DNA from: an uncultured Clostridia bacterium
GTDB lineage: Bacteria > Bacillota > Clostridia > Oscillospirales > Acutalibacteraceae
NCBI GenBank assembly: GCA_946042285.1
Contig: CAMGDK010000075.1
Coordinates: forward strand, 1-7,315
Length of the DNA: 7,315 nucleotides
Reading direction: 5' to 3'
Both the position numbers and the translations under genes were made by a program. Under the pieces are notes generated by a model. It did no database searches and was not told the DNA's origin. It saw only the letters and a list, made by a program, of their open reading frames with translations. Of this stretch, positions 6,833 through 7,315 are shown piece by piece (the first letter of the stretch is position 1; each line of letters starts with the position of its first letter).

Positions 6833-7259
6833 AGCAGTAATCTGTTGGGCGTTAACTGTAATCTGCATGATAATAATATATTGGCTCTCATCAAGAACGG
6901 CAGCAGAGTCCTCTGCGCAAAGCACAGGTCTGCTTGAAAGGCTGATTGCAATTTTCGGCGATAATTTCTTTACCGATCATATCGTCAGGAAAATGTCGCA
7001 TTTTCTTGAGTTTGCCGGATTGAGCTTCTTGTTTAACATTTCAATTTATCAAACAAGGAAAAAGGCTGACTGCATTATCAGTGTTGCACTTACATCCCTG
7101 TATGCAATAACCGATGAATTTCATCAGCTGTTTGTTGCAGGAAGGTCATGTCAAATTTCCGATTGGTGCATTGATACATTCGGTGCAATTATCGGTGCGA
7201 TGGGCTTTTGGGTGATTTACTCAGCCGTTAAGGCAATATCAAAGAAAAAAATGCATTGA
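6807..7259 (+). CDS. VanZ-family membrane protein
   Basis: Small integral membrane protein of about 150 aa (148 if ATG 6813 is used) in the VanZ-like family. The prototype VanZ gives low-level teicoplanin resistance, but most short Firmicutes members have no proven role. Typical family signatures are present (numbering from TTG): YWLSSRTAAESSAQS after the first membrane segment (25-39), RKMSHFLEFAGLSFL (61-75), and YAITDEFHQLFVAGRS followed by SDWCIDTFGAIIG (99-130). About four hydrophobic segments are visible, near 10-27, 65-82, 88-102 and 124-140, and the tail is basic (KKKMH). Start is ambiguous: GGAAGGG (6794-6800) sits 6 bases before TTG 6807 but 12 before ATG 6813. Either start overlaps the lipoprotein gene by 20-26 bp in another frame, which suggests translational coupling. 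The stop codon is 11 bases before the adapter, so the gene is complete. A role in antibiotic resistance should not be assumed. Confidence 0.9.
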   Translation: MYMHKDRIKAVICWALTVICMIIIYWLSSRTAAESSAQSTGLLERLIAIFGDNFFTDHIVRKMSHFLEFAGLSFLFNISIYQTRKKADCIISVALTSLYAITDEFHQLFVAGRSCQISDWCIDTFGAIIGAMGFWVIYSAVKAISKKKMH

Positions 7260-7270
7260 CAGAGGAAATA

Positions 7271-7315
7271 CTGTCTCTTATACACATCTCCGAGCCCACG
7301 AGACAAGAGGCAATC
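7271..7315 (+). other. Illumina Nextera adapter left on the contig end (not genomic)
   Basis: From 7271 the sequence reads CTGTCTCTTATACACATCT, the 19-bp Tn5 mosaic end, then CCGAGCCCACGAGAC, the Nextera read-2 adapter. Bases 7305-7312 are AAGAGGCA, which I recall as the Nextera i7 index N711, and the final ATC is the start of the P7 flow-cell sequence. The order mosaic end, adapter, index, P7 is exactly that of a read running through a short library fragment. These 45 bases are a sequencing artefact and should be trimmed; the true contig end is about 7270. It is not a natural Tn5 or IS50 insertion. Confidence 0.98.

Noticed and set aside
6813..7259. Calling the VanZ-family gene a teicoplanin resistance gene
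   Set aside because: There is no vanA-type cluster (vanR, S, H, A, X, Y) nearby, and the family is widespread in Firmicutes without resistance; only the family name is supported.
7258..7275. Hairpin GACAG/CTGTC just after the vanZ stop, resembling a terminator stem
   Set aside because: The right arm is the first five bases of the Nextera mosaic end, so the hairpin spans the artefact junction and is coincidental.
7271..7289. Tn5/IS50 mosaic end as evidence of a natural transposon insertion
   Set aside because: It is followed directly by Nextera adapter, index and P7 bases, which occur only in sequencing libraries.

Overview
This is a contig end from a low-to-moderate GC Bacillota genome, most likely a gut-type member of Clostridia (Oscillospirales/Ruminococcaceae-like). 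That placement rests on the Firmicutes-type RpoB and RpoC sequences, consensus sigma-A type promoters, AGGAG-type ribosome binding sites, a clostridial-style lipoprotein and a short VanZ-family protein. The genus is inference; no database search was possible.

Layout. The left two thirds (1-4849) are on the minus strand and hold the RNA polymerase core genes: rpoB (complete, 1250 aa) followed 42 bp downstream by rpoC (N-terminal 351 codons only, cut by the left edge). A 315-bp divergent intergenic region (4850-5164) carries a strong promoter for rpoBC with a leader of about 130 nt, a terminator-like hairpin, and a separate extended -10 promoter firing rightward. On the plus strand lie a 555-aa family 5 (peptide/oligopeptide type) solute-binding lipoprotein and, overlapping its 3' end, a VanZ-family small membrane protein. 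The last 45 bases (7271-7315) are not genomic: they are Illumina Nextera adapter with an i7 index and the beginning of the P7 sequence. Genuine sequence ends near 7270.

How the parts work together. RpoB and RpoC form the catalytic core of RNA polymerase and are co-transcribed. The divergent pair looks like a two-gene transcription unit encoding envelope proteins of unknown specific role. No permease or ATPase lies beside the binding protein within the window.

I see no previously undescribed system here. The points worth a second look are the retained adapter, the rpoBC unit that starts from its own promoter without rplJ-rplL directly upstream, the structured rpoB leader and intergenic hairpins, the orphan binding protein overlapping vanZ, and small sequence peculiarities in RpoB and the binding protein. 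No tRNA, rRNA, CRISPR array, insertion sequence or phage gene was seen.
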